64,000 nucleotides of DNA from Shinisaurus crocodilurus (lineage: Eukaryota; Chordata; Lepidosauria; Squamata; Shinisauridae). Positions 34,845 to 45,623 of the stretch are shown one piece after another (position 1 is the stretch's first letter; each line of letters opens with the position of its first letter). The DNA lies in the NCBI GenBank assembly GCA_021292165.1, contig CM037880.1, positions 23,834,051 through 23,898,050 on the forward strand, given 5' to 3'. The translations under genes were made by a program, and so were the position numbers. The notes beneath the pieces are model-generated. The model saw only the letters and a list, made by a program, of their open reading frames with translations, was not told where the DNA came from and ran no database searches.

Positions 34845-35306
34845 TCATTCTGTGCTCTCTTGCCACAGCCAGCATGGCGGTTTTAATCTGACCCTTGACA
34901 TACTCTCTTGCAAAGTGCAAATGTTGAGATAACCCTCATCATCTGAATGCTCTGACTTTTGACTAGCAGGCTCCTTTGTCGCCAACTGGAATTCACAGAA
35001 AACTATATCAGTGGGATGGACAATGTTGTAAGGCCAAGACATTTTACTAAGGGATCTCTCAAAAGGAATGATGTCTTTACACAAAAACTCAATTTCAGTT
35101 TCTAACATGTCATCAGGAAATGAAACCATCCTATAGCATATTGCCACCAAGGAAGCTCCCAGAACACATTTCTGATTCTGTATTGCTTCCCTGGGACGGT
35201 TTAGCAGCATTGCACATTTCTGCAAAACGTTTCTAGCTCGGTAGCAAAAAGCAGCACTGCTTAACCACATGACACAACATAACACTGCACAATAGTTTAG
35301 TTGCAT
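34845..35306 (-). pseudogene. Unidentified open frame, possible processed pseudogene
   Basis: A 153-codon frame without repeats or low complexity, unusually long for this intron. It contains ARNVLQKCAMLLNRPREAIQ, an ICYRMVSFPDD block, FLCKDIIPFERSLSK, a PYNIVHPTDIVFCEF block and an acidic SEHSDDEGYLN. The composition looks protein-like, but I do not recognise the family. No splice sites frame it, no close promoter is visible, and I see no clear poly(A) tract after the stop. It could be a retrocopy of a host mRNA, an antisense gene exon, or chance. Confidence 0.3.
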
Positions 35307-35639
35307 TGTTATTGTTATTTGCTTCTATAGCATTTTGTAGCGTGTAAACAAGTTTCCATTGAAGTCAACAGCAATGCTCTCAATTATTTTAGTGCAGCTT
35401 AATTTCACCCTCTGTGTGGAGAACTCTTTATAATACTTCTCTCTTCTCTCATCCATTTTCCATTATGTAAGATAGGTTATTAATATTCCTAATTTACATA
35501 GGGTTACACTAAATCTCCTTACTCAAACATTTTTTGCATCAAAATAGTACTTTCAGAGGATACAAAATCCCCCCCCCCCCCAAGAAACCTTATGTACATT
35601 TCTTTAAGGTTGTTTGTGAGCGTTCATAGCCACAATGTT

Positions 35640-35661
35640 AACTCTCTCTCTCTCTCTCTCT
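35640..35661. repeat. (CT)n microsatellite
   Basis: Ten CT units. Confidence 0.95.
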
Positions 35662-35772
35662 GCTTCTCATTCCACATCATTTGTCTTCTTGTTCACTGCA
35701 TGGTCCCAGATAATAAGCAATCACACATGAGCATGATAATGTCATTGCTCTATGGAGCCAATCAGCCCATGA

Positions 35773-35886
35773 ACATCTGAACACCCCTGAAGAGCCCGAT
35801 CTCATCTGATCTCGGAAGCTAAGCAGGGTCGGGCCTGGTTAGTATTTGGATGGGTGACCGCTTGGAATACCAGGTGCTATAGGGAG
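35773..35886 (+). repeat. 5S rRNA-like head of a composite SINE
   Basis: About 110 bp match the full 5S rRNA: gcccgatctcatctgatctc, ggaagctaagcagggtcggg, cctggttagtatttggatgg, gtgaccgcttggaatacc and ggtgctatagg. Internal control boxes A and C are well kept. The 5' ten bases are altered and it lacks a T-run terminator, so I read it as a retroposon head and not a 5S gene. Confidence 0.8.
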
Positions 35887-36062
35887 GGACCACAACTCAG
35901 TGTGATAGAGCACATGCTTTGCATGCAGAAGGTCCCAGGTTCGATCCCTGGCCTCCAGGTAGGGCTTGGAAAGAATCCTGCCTGAAACAACCCTGGAGAG
36001 CTGCTACCAGTCAGTGTTGACAATACTGGGCTAGATGGACCAATGACTCAGTATAAGGTAGC
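35887..36062 (+). repeat. tRNA-Ala-derived SINE body, part 1
   Basis: tRNA-like segment with actcagtgtgatagagcac (A-box region), ctttgcatg giving anticodon TGC (Ala), and a perfect B box ggttcgatccc. It continues into aggtagggcttggaaag, ctggagagctgctaccagtc and ctagatggaccaatgactca. The tail is cut at gtagc by an LTR and resumes at 36861. Confidence 0.85.
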
Positions 36063-36860
36063 TGTGGCGTAACCCCACAATTCAGTTCCCTGGTGTATAT
36101 GTCTGCATTAGTATGTTTAGTGTGTCTAGAATGTTGAACCGAGTGGGTGTGGTTTGTGATGTCTTGGAAAGGGTGGGGGGAGGAGTATATAAGGAGTGTT
36201 TGAGTGATGTCAGAGTTAGTTAAGAAGTAGAGTGTTGGTTGTAGTGTATTGGGAGTGTTAGAGAGATTGGGAGTTAGCTTAGGTGGGTTATTTGTGTCTT
36301 GTCAGGAGTTTTAAGAGAAATCAGTGATTGTATGAGGAGTGAAAGTATTTAGAATTGTAGGGACTTAGGTTAATTATAAAGTGTTTGGGGTAGGCAGGTT
36401 TTAAGTTATTTTCTGGAACTAAGATTTTGAGAATTAAAATAAACTTATTTTTATTTTGTTTGCTACCCAAATCCTATGTGTCAGCTTGGCGTTATTACCT
36501 GCATTACTTTTAAATCTACACACACTCCTTTGCAGGGCTTTTTTTCTGGTGGAACTCACCGGAACTGAGTTCCAGCACCTTTTCTTCTATTAATTGCATT
36601 ACAATTTAATCGCCATCTACTCCCGAGGAAATGCAATCCAAGAGTTCCGGTACCCTTTTCTCCAGAAAAAAAGCACTGCTCCTTTGTATCCACAGTATCA
36701 TAGATTTAATCTAGATCCTAAATAACCAGTATTAATCTTTTCCCTCATTAGTAGGGGAAAGGTTTCATTTGACCCTCCCCTCAGGGTTTTAAGTGTTGAT
36801 GCTTAGCCTGAGAAGGGTTTATGCGCCTGGTCCTAAAGTGTAAGGGACCGTGTCGTCGCA
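36063..36860 (+). mobile_element. Solo LTR (798 bp including a hAT insert)
   Basis: Starts TGTGGCGTAACCCC and ends GTGTCGTCGCA, flanked by a perfect 5-bp duplication GTAGC at 36058-36062 and 36861-36865. The host SINE tail (cagtataaggtagc / gtagcttcctatgttcct) resumes exactly, so both ends are secure. It has a TATA-like tatataagg near 36186 and an AATAAA region near 36439, placing transcription on the + strand. Without the hAT and its duplicated site it is 644 bp. No gag/pol/env remains. Retrovirus-like or Gypsy-like origin cannot be decided. Confidence 0.85.
36533..36678. mobile_element. hAT MITE (146 bp) inside the solo LTR
   Basis: Perfect 8-bp duplication CTCCTTTG at 36525-36532 and 36679-36686. 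The terminal inverted repeats are cagggctttttttctgg and, inverted, cagtgctttttttctgg (16 of 17). Clearly younger than the LTR it interrupts. Confidence 0.92.
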
Positions 36861-36882
36861 GTAGCTTCCTATGTTCCTACAT
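36861..36882 (+). repeat. tRNA-Ala SINE tail, part 2
   Basis: gtagcttcctatgttcctac continues the SINE at 35887-36062 after removal of the LTR. Confidence 0.8.
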
Positions 36883-37974
36883 GAGAACATCATGAAGCCA
36901 ATTCAGAGTTAAGGCAATGCTTCCTCCCTCACTGAATTGGCTTTATGAAAAAGACAACTGAGAATGAAAGCAGGAAATATTGCCCCGAAATCTAAAAAGG
37001 CAAATACTTTTGCCCCAGTTCACAGTGCCCCCCCCCCAACAACAAAAATCAGCAAAAGGATGTTGCTTTTAACAGGGCATGAAAGCTTTCAAAAGAAGCA
37101 ATTCCAGCTTTGGTTCAACCCTAATTTTACAGAGGGAGCTTTTTATACTAGTAAGCAAAAAATTAATTTGGGGGCACCATTAATTCCCCAATATATCCTT
37201 CCTGTATGTACCAGTCTGTGAGCCTGAGTTCCCTGCTAGTAACCATCCTTCTCACCAACAACTCTCCCATGAATGCCGAGCTGCCTTTACAAAAAAGACT
37301 ATATGTGCCCGGTCTCATATGTGGAAGGGGCTGGATTAGCCCTTTATTCCTGCTTGAATCAAAATGGAAAATGTTCATTTCAGTGGTAATGTAACTTCCC
37401 AAATTAGCATTTGACTATGGGTACAGGACCACAGGTTATACATTTTGTCAAAATGAACCACTTTGTCAGAGTCTGGATTTGCCATTTCATGCAGAGGCAG
37501 TTTAGGAACTGAAACAAATGAGAGCTCATTCTTCTCAGTTGTCTCCTGAACATTCTCTCTACCTGGATGGTAGCCAAATCAGCAAGAGGTAGCATGTTTT
37601 ATATCATTTCAGAAGGAATCCATTTCCTATGCTGTGCCATTATTTATCTACATATGTATCTAACAGACTAGAATTCTCTTAGGGAACTATCTGAATCGAT
37701 GACTGGATATTTTCTAACCATTCACTGTGCTTCCTGCCATCATTTCCAAAGATAATACACTCTACTCATGTGGACCTATACTATACTGGAGATTTATTCT
37801 CTCAAATTTGTTAAGCTTTCAATATATGTACACATCTCTTTAAGACGTCCACCAGCTCAAGCCTCAACCACGGAATCCATAGATGAGCAGTAGCTTGGCA
37901 ATAGAGCTGACATCTGCATCAAAGGAATCTCAGACCCAAAGTACACATGTCTTCCCCCCCCCTTATTTTTTTAC

Positions 37975-38290
37975 TCTAGAGTAAGTGCAAGAGTAAGCAT
38001 AGGGCCCCCACTCACCCCCATCCCCCTATCATGGGGGATGGGGTGAGTGGGTGGGCTTTAAGCCTTCTTCCCACTGCAGTCCCAAGTTGCATTTCGCCAC
38101 CTCCTGCAAATTCTATTGCCAAATAGTGATCCATAAAAGGTAAACGGATCACTGCTTGGCAATATATATTGCAAGTGCAGGGGAGCCAATACAAGTTGGG
38201 ACTGCAGTGGGGGGAAAGCTTAAAGCCACCCTCCCATCCCCCATGCTAGGTCCCCAATATGGATTGGGGACCCTACATTTACTCTAAAGA
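37975..38290. mobile_element. Long-inverted-repeat MITE (about 315 bp)
   Basis: Left arm ggctttaagc, cccactgcagtcccaa, and right arm ttgggactgcagtggg, gcttaaagcc are inverted. ggatcactgcttggcaatat mirrors the attgccaaatagtgatcc region. Ends contain actctagagtaagt and acatttactctaaag. No target duplication resolved. Confidence 0.62.
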
Positions 38291-38392
38291 AAAAAGAAAA
38301 AAGACATAGCTGCTAGCTGCATCTGTAAAGTAATTTGTGCTTTGCCCCTGAGGTGGAAGGGCTGGGAAAGTTCTCTGCCTGAGACCTTAGAG

Positions 38393-38511
38393 CAGCCTTC
38401 TCTGAACTGGCTGGTGTGTTGGACCAACTCACAACATCCCCAGCCAGTATGGCTGACTACAATGAGAGCTGGAGTCCAACACATCTGGAGGCACCTGGGT
38501 GGGGAAAGCTG
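38393..38511. mobile_element. hAT-type palindromic MITE (119 bp)
   Basis: Flanks CCTTAGAG (38385-38392) and TCTTAGAG (38512-38519) match at 7 of 8. The ends are cagccttctctgaac and, inverted, cagctttccccacc. Same family as 32875-33010. Confidence 0.75.
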
Positions 38512-39756
38512 TCTTAGAGCATGAGTGGGAGAACCACCTGCATTTCTGTGGGACCCAGCAGCAAGGTCACTCTTCTCCTTGGCATCTCAGGTCATCAGTC
38601 AGTCTCTTGGCAATCCACACACACCAACAGGTTCCTGACCATACTGATCTCTGGCACTGAGTTTGATGCAAGGCAGAAAGTGGCAACGAAATCTAATTTC
38701 ATATATCATTATATAAATCAGTACAGGTTTGGCATTTAGATGTGGGAGACCAATACATTCCTGCTCATGTATGGAACTCAGAGCATGGAATTTGCAAGCT
38801 GCTGTCTCTCAACCTCACTGGCATGCCCTTCTCATGAGCCAGTTCTTTCTGGCTTGCTGACCTTGGAAACAGAATGTGGGAGTTGAGAACTTATGCTGGG
38901 ATGCAGCAAAGCAATGTTTATATTCTTCTAACTTGACAAGCTTGTTCAGGTGTGGACAAGGAGCATAAAACATTTTGCTGAGAAGTGATATTCTGACAGA
39001 GAATTTAAATCAAACTAAAGGTGCTTTAGAGTGATTTCATGACAACTTTGTGTAATTATCTCCTGAGAAACAAAACAAATTCAGTTGCATGATGGGGGCT
39101 AGCTTTATGCTTGCCAAATAATGCATCTGGTCCATTGTTTTTCAGCAGAGAGAAGTACCCTGCTGAGATGTTCTGTCCATGCAAGGTGAGGGAATCAATA
39201 TTGCCTGCCCTCCTGCCTGCCCCCACCCCCCCAGTACCCCTGATGTCTGTGCTATGGATGTCATGTTGGCATAGGGTCCTTTATTCATGGAGCACATTAC
39301 ATACAAGCTTACATTCTGATTTTGTCATATACAGTTCATGTGGTTGGGGACCACATGCATTGGGCTCTATGTGCGTGAGCCCGTACACAAGTACAGATAC
39401 AAATATATCCAATGTACAGACACAGGGAGCATGATGGGCAGTTGGAGAGGAGGAATTGCTGAACTGATGGAATTTTGATCCCACACCATACATTGGATCA
39501 AATGTCCGCACATTTATGTATCTTATATTTATTTAAATCATCTATGCTCTGCCTTTCCAATGTTCAAAATAACATTAAAAGAACAGCATCAAAATGGAAG
39601 TTCACAACCTCTCAGCCCCATCAGCCACTTCTGCCCTCCTATTGGAGTTTTCAAAATTCACAGGGATCTGAAACAATCCAGAAAAATACAGATGGACCAA
39701 TCCAGAGGAGATTAGTACATCGAAACAGGCTTCTGAGCATCTATGGGGAATGGGTG

Positions 39757-39957
39757 CATTCAGCTGTGCATCCTAATGAAAATTCGAATGTGGAAGTCAT
39801 CTGTTCTGCACTACTTCCAATGGAATGTGCACTCAGATGCACGTTCCCACCAGCAAGTGGAAGGGATTGCACATTTGAGGGTGCATTTGAACACTCTGCC
39901 CATTGAAAGTAGGACAGAATAAATAGATGACTTCTGCATTCACATGCACACCTCAAT
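39757..39957. mobile_element. Fold-back MITE-like element (about 200 bp)
   Basis: gaagtcatct on the left and agatgacttc on the right, with acttccaatgg mirrored by cccattgaaagt. Both strands give similar frames, typical of an inverted repeat. Confidence 0.5.
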
Positions 39958-39960
39958 TTA

Positions 39961-40204
39961 CATTTATTTATTTATTTATTTATTATATTTACATCCCGCC
40001 TTATTTTCCTGCAAGGAACCCAAGCGGCTTACATAATCCTCTTCCTCCTCCTCTCCATATTATCCTCACAACAGCCCTGTGAGGTAGGTTAGGCTGAGAG
40101 TCAGTGACTGGCCCAAAGTCACCCAGTGAGTTTCATGGCTGAGTGGGGACTAGAACCTGGATCTCCAGAGTTTCAGCCCAATGCTCTAACCATTACGCTA
40201 CACA
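39961..40204 (-). repeat. MIR/CORE-type tRNA SINE, near full length
   Basis: (TTTA)n start on the + strand, then atcccgccttattttcctgc, the complementary core with cacagccctgtgaggtagg, and a head ending gcgtaatggtt on the minus strand. Lies 160 bp from an oppositely oriented copy. Confidence 0.88.
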
Positions 40205-40362
40205 CACGTGGTTCCTGATCCAACAAGTAATATGTGTGTGGAAACCTGCAAACACACATGTGTTTCCTTCTCTGGATAGGCATGAGAGTTACTAATGAGG
40301 GCAAATAAAGTAGCTACATCTTGTTTATTTTTTTATTTTTAAATATATTAATGCTTATCAAG

Positions 40363-40591
40363 TGAGCCAGTGTGGTGTAGTGGTTAGGGTGTTGAACTGG
40401 GACTCAGGAGACCTGGGCTCCAGTCCCCATTCAGCCATGAAGCTCACTGGGTGACTTTGGGCCAGTCACTGACTCTTAGCCTAACCTACCTCACAGGGTT
40501 GTTGTGAGGATAAAATGGAGAGGAGGATTATGTAAGGTTCCTTGGGTTCCTTGGAGGAAAGGCAGAATATAAATGTAACGAATGAATGAAT
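40363..40591 (+). repeat. MIR/CORE-type tRNA SINE, near full length
   Basis: gagccagtgtggtgtagtgg head to ggcagaatataaatgta and a GAAT-type tail. With 39961-40204 it forms a long inverted pair that could fold in the pre-mRNA and attract ADAR editing. Confidence 0.88.
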
Positions 40592-41473
40592 GTGGCTTTT
40601 AGATATCTAAAAATCAATCCAAATAAGCTACATAATAAGCAACAGGAGATAGAATCTGAAGAATGTTTGTGTGAGACTGAGCAGGTCCTGCTGTAAATGC
40701 AGCAGGGAAAGTTATGTGGGCCGTGCCCATTGTTCCTGCACATGGGTGTTTGTGAAGACCATGCTACTACTGTTATGGGTAAGGTTAGTGTGTCAACACT
40801 GATATTAGTTGGATTCCAGCAACATGGCCTATAATCACACAGTTTATCATGCCTTCAATAACAGCAACACTTTACTGGTGCACCTGTGTCAACACCGCTC
40901 AGAATGAGTCAGTCACCCTTGGTACAAGTACGAATTACCTTTCACATCTAGTTTGTCAAGGAGGCATAGGTCACATCTGGCAGAGTTACTGAGTCACTGC
41001 TCTAGGAATCTGAAACCACTGCTCCCTCTACTGAATCCACTCCCCTCCTCTTGCAAAATGTTCTATTTTCCCAATAAAAGGCTGTCAACCTTAAGATGTA
41101 AAGATTTAAGCTTGAAGGGACTATAATTATTTCCCCAGGGCTGTCGAGATTTCTGCAGCTTACACTTTCATTGTTCCCATATGACTTTGTCATAATTTCC
41201 CCTCCTCTTCTTCGGATCTCGCACAAGTTTTCTTTTTCAGATCGCTCTGCTTCAAATTGAAAATTGGAGTTCATGCAATAAATGTGAATTAAATTTTAAT
41301 ACCAATTATCAATAACAGGAACAAGTTAGCTGGGTGATTAATATGGTGATTAAAGTGAGGTGTTTCACCGAAAAACCACTCTGCTGTTTAGAAAGATAAA
41401 ATGGTCTACCGTAATTTGTTTTCTAGCACTAAGTCAGCATATTGTGTTTTTATTTGTCTCTTTTATTCTGCAG

Positions 41474-41701
41474 GACCAGAATGCTCCAGAAACTACACAT
41501 CTATGAGTGGGGTAATCAAATCGCCAGGATTCCCTGAAAAATATCCCAATAGCCTTGAATGCACTTACATTGTCTTTGCACCAAAGATGTCAGAGATTAT
41601 ACTGGAATTTGAAAGCTTTGAACTGGAACCTGATTCAAATCCTCCAGGAGGAGTGTTCTGCCGCTATGACCGATTAGAAATCTGGGATGGATTCCCTGAA
41701 G
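41474..41701 (+). CDS. NRP1: Neuropilin-1 internal exon, first part of CUB domain a2
   Basis: The exon opens with two bases completing the Gly codon, carries 75 full codons and ends on the first base of a Val codon. The peptide includes GPECSRNYTSMSGVIKSPGF, PEKYPNSLECTYIVFAPKMS, EIILEFESFELEPDSNPPGG and FCRYDRLEIWDGFPE. It holds three of the four a2 cysteines: the PEC/LEC pair and the FC that bonds to RYC in the next exon. Glu in EFESF and Asp in RYDRLE are two of the three a2 calcium ligands known for this domain, and NYT is the conserved N-glycosylation sequon. The acceptor is ttttattctgcag and the donor GAAG/gtaaga. The phase 1/1 junction joins the flanking exons without disturbing the frame. 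Confidence 0.97.
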
Positions 41702-42533
41702 GTAAGACACACAGAAAAAAATAAGCTGCGTGTCATAGGACTGTAACTCCACAGCATGCACAGAAGGCATATTGTCTTTTATCATATATCTACATGATGC
41801 TATAGAGGCCCTGGCTTGTTTTGAAACATATGCAATTTTGAAGTAAGAAAATAATAACTTTGTACATGAAATATACCCAAAGTGGTTTCTGATAAAGAAC
41901 GGAACTATACAAGATCAGAAACACAGGACTACCACCAAAAAATGGCAGTCCTGTATCACGTTCCCCACATCCCCCATCAAATGAAGTACAACGTTCCTTG
42001 ATTCATCACATTGAACTTTTCACTGCCTCCACCAGCAGTAGCCAATGTTATGGGGTTTGGAAACTCATAGCATCATGAAATTCAGACATGAAGTAAATTG
42101 AACAATACATTATGGAGGGGGACAGAAACTGGTAGAGCCATTTCCAGTGACAGCCCTGCATTTCTGATAGCCTGTAGTTCTGCTCTAAGAACTGCCCTGG
42201 TACCAAAATCTACCCTATCTACTGTATGTGTAGAAATCCCTTTAATTTCAATGAAGCTACAATTGGTTCAGTTATGGTACCAAACTCTGGCTGATGCATG
42301 CTCTAGAGATTTATTTTGCACATCATTAGCACTAATGGAGAGAGTATGTAAGGATTTTATGGTGTTAGCTGTGGTTCACTGCTCCTATTATTTAACATTA
42401 GGGTTTTCTTAGGTTGAGCACTATCCCTTAGGGTGCTCATGTTAGAATTTGGGGAGCCACAGGAGTTGTACAAGAAGTGATGTGCGAGCAACTGTCCTCA
42501 GTACCTTTCACAAGCTTTGTGTGCATATGCCAT

Positions 42534-44761
42534 CATCATCATCATCAGGCGATCACTCGTGACCGAGTAAGATTGTCTTCCGGGATAAAATGAGGAAATT
42601 CTAAAGAAGATTGTGTAGACTCTAGCGATGGGTCCGTAAGTGACTGTGGAGGCCAATTCTAGATCCACACAGCTTCCCACAGTGAGGACACAGGTTACCA
42701 GATAGAAGATGGTCCTGTAAAGGATTCATTTGACGTGCTTTTCGCTTAGCACGTTTCTCCCTTTCACCTTGCACTCGGGCTTCTTCAAAGTCCATGGAAC
42801 CTTTGTGAAAGGCCAACCTCCATTTAGATCGTTCATGGGCCAGAGCTTCCCAGTTTTCGATGTTTATATTGCATTTTTTAGATTAGCCTTATGAACATCT
42901 TTAAACCTCTTATATTGACCACCGATATTCCGCTTTCCATCCTTGAGTTGGGAGTAAAGTAACTGCTTTGGGAGACGGCAGTCAGGCATTCGAACAACAT
43001 GACCGGTCCACTGAAGTTGGCGTTGAAGGATCATTTTTTCAACACTAGTAGTCTTTGCTTCTTCCAGTACACTGACATTTGTTCGCCTATCTTCCCAAGT
43101 AATTTGCAGGATTTTCCGGAGGCAACGTTGATGAAACCTTTCAAGGAGGTGGAAGTGACGTTTATAGATAGTCCATGTTTCGCAGGCATACAATAAAGTT
43201 GGTAATACAATGGCTTCATAAACCAGTGTTTTGGTCTTCTTACAAATATCCCGATCCTCGAACACTCTATGTTTCAGTCGAGAAAATGCGGCACTTGCGG
43301 AGCTCAGACGATGCTGGATTTCACTGTCGATGTTAGCTGTAACAGAAAGATAGCTGCCAAGATAGAGAAAATGATCGACATTTTCCAGCATTGTTCCGCC
43401 AAGCTGGATAGATGGCATCACCAAAGGATTGGCTTGCACTTGCTGATGAAGCACTTTGGTTTTTTTGATGTTAAGTGAGAGACCAAGTTTTTCGTATGCT
43501 TCTGCAAAAGCGTTTAGGATAGTTTGGAGATCATCCTCTGAATGTGCGGAGACCACATTATCATCAGCATACTGAAGTTCCACAACGGAGGTTGTAATTA
43601 CCTTACTTTTTGCTTTCAGCCTGCTGAGATTAAAAAGCTTTCCATCTGTTCGATATATAATTCCCACCCCGGTGGGAAGTTTCCCCTTGACAAGATGTAA
43701 AACCATGGCGATGAAAATGGCAAATAATGTTGGGGCGATAACACATCCCTGTTTAACACCTGATCCCACTTTAAATGGAGCACCATGAGAGCCGTTGTTG
43801 TCCAAAACCGTTGCCGTCATGTTGTCATGGAGAAGTCGCAAGATATTCACAAATTTATTGGGGCATCCAATTTTCATAAGGATAGTCCAGAGAGCTGTAC
43901 GGTCTACAGTATCAAAGGCCTTAGCCAAATCGATAAATGCCATATAAAGGGGTTGATTTTGCTCCCGGCATTTTTCTTGGAGCTGACGTGCAGTAAAAAT
44001 CATGTCTACTGTCCCTCTAGAGGGGCGGAAACCATATTGAGTTTCAGGGAGGATCTCTTCTGAAATAGATAGAAGACGGTTTGCGAGAATCCTAGCAAAT
44101 ATTTTACCTGCGGTTGCTAAGAGAGAAATGCCCCGATAGTTTCCACAGTCTGTTCTATCACCCTTCTTAAAGAGGGTGATAATTATGGCATCCCTGAAGT
44201 CTTCTGGGATCTCTTCTCTTATCCAGATTTTTTCGATGAGTTTATGAAGATGTTGTACAAGTTCGGGCCCCCCTTCTTTAAAGATTTCAGCAGGAATCCC
44301 ATCTGGTCCACTAGCTTTGTTGTTCTTCATTTGATTAATGGCTTTTTTTACTTCATCCAAAGTGGGGAGTATTGCAAGTTCCTCTTTAATTTGTTTTTGC
44401 GGGGTTTGCGAAAAAATCTCATTATCCACCTTAGATTTACGATTTAAAAGGTCATAATAATGCTCTTTCCAACGCAGTGCAATAGACTCTTTGTCTTTTA
44501 AGAGTTTGGTGCCATCTTTTGATTGTAAAGGGTTTGTACCATAGGTTTTTGGTCCATAAATGGCCCTTGTGGCCTTAAAAAAGCCCCGTGCATCATGAGA
44601 TTCTGCAAGTTGTTGAATTTCTTCAGCTTTCTTTTTCCACCAAGCGTTCTTAAGTTCTCTTGTTCTTCTTTGGACCTCAGCCTTTGCGCTAGCGTAGGTT
44701 TTTTTCTTGGCAGCGCAGTTAATATCATTTTGCCATATTTGGAAGGCTTTCCTTTTTTGGT
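42534..44761 (-). mobile_element. LINE copy 1, 5'-truncated, with reverse transcriptase
   Basis: Antisense to NRP1. The frame 42864-44819 keeps about 630 element-coded residues: SGPDGIP (about residues 170-176), YRGISLL, FIDLAKAFDTVD (motif A, about 295-306), GVKQGCVIAPTLF (motif B, about 354-366), LQYADD (motif C, 415-420) and LLYACETWT. A one-base loss in a T run near 42875 throws the last part out of frame. That part continues at 42622-42816 to a Cys2His2-like end CPHCGKLCGSRIGLHSHLRT. No endonuclease domain. The 3' end is a (GAT)n tail. CATATGCCAT at 42524 and 44762 is a possible target duplication. Clade not assigned; it is not the BovB protein type I know. Confidence 0.88.
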
Positions 44762-45451
44762 CATATGCCATATGCATATGCAATATGGCATATGCCATAT
44801 TGAACAGCTGGAGAAGCATCTTTTAGTTGTCCTTTAAGCCTCCCCCCACAACTTGAAACAAAATCCACAGTGCAGAAAAAGTGGCAACAGTAATCATATT
44901 CCTTGTACATACCCAGGCTGGATCCTAGATTTTTGGATCCTAGAGCCATTCTGCACATTATACAGAATGAAGAAGTTAAGGCTGTGTACAAATGAAATGT
45001 AATTTGAGCAATGGAGTCAGGTGCAGGGCAGCTATCCACTTGGCTCATGTACGGTGCTGGCTGCAGCACGCCCCACCTCCACTGCTGCCTCCTTGTGCTG
45101 AAAGGTAAGACTGGGGGATGTCCTCTTGTGCCTCTATCGCCATACTGCAGCTGCTGGCAGTTTCACCTAGCGAGCCACCTGACTGGCCATTGGTGCTGCC
45201 ATTTACACAAAGAAACCAGGAAGAAGCCAGGATCACCCCTTTGGGAATGAATGAATAAATAAATAAATAAATGGAACACCTCTTTAAAAACACACACATT
45301 TATATGCCTACTTAGTTGGTAGGACTCTGGTCTGTACCAGTTCAGATGGTGGTTAGGACTCATTACTCCCAAATGCTCCTCCACCCCCACTGTTAAAAAG
45401 TTCCATGAATGGAATAAACTACACATCGCAGATTCCCAGCTTCATAACACA

Positions 45452-45530
45452 AACAGCACAATCCTGTACATGCCCTATTGTGTTCAGTAGGGCTTACATC
45501 CAGGAAAGTGGGTGTAGGATCACAGCCTAA
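45452..45530. repeat. Short palindromic MITE-like element
   Basis: cacaatcctgtacatgccct on the left and gtgtaggatcacagcct on the right. Member of the 90-bp palindrome family, more diverged. Confidence 0.5.
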
Positions 45531-45549
45531 ATAATGTACCTGCTAAAAC

Positions 45550-45623
45550 AGCCTTCCCTAACCTGATGCCCTCCAGATGTGTTGCACTGCAAATTCTATC
45601 CTTCCCAGCTACCATGGCTGCGT
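45550..45623. repeat. Palindromic MITE, CAACCTGG family, half element
   Basis: cagccttccctaacctgatg and ccctccagatgtgttgc match the left arm of the family; the right arm is missing. Confidence 0.55.

Larger units (their letters stand above)
28404..41473 (+). other. NRP1: NRP1 complete intron (13.1 kb)
   Basis: A phase 1 intron bounded by gtgagc and ttctgcag. It contains SINEs in both orientations, a fold-back MITE, a hAT nested in a MITE, two solo-LTR candidates and a SINE/LTR/hAT nest. I recognise nothing in 30000-31475, 34380-34840, 36880-37970, 38520-39750 and 40600-41470. The last of these is unusually free of repeats and abuts an exon. Confidence 0.92.

Noticed and set aside
34590..34886. 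98-residue + frame as an alternative exon
   Set aside because: No acceptor/donor pair in phase and no resemblance to neuropilin sequence.
35773..35886. Functional 5S rRNA gene
   Set aside because: Promoter boxes are kept, but the 5' end is altered, no T-run terminator follows, and the unit is fused to a tRNA-derived SINE body.
35887..35958. Functional tRNA-Ala gene
   Set aside because: B box and TGC anticodon are recognisable, but the A-box arm is disrupted (actcagtgtgatagagc), no acceptor stem closes, and SINE sequence continues.
42864..44819. Long minus-strand frame as a host gene
   Set aside because: Reverse-transcriptase motifs, a truncated 5' end, a (GAT)n 3' tail and a second copy at 54913 identify a LINE. 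The first 19 residues come from flanking DNA.
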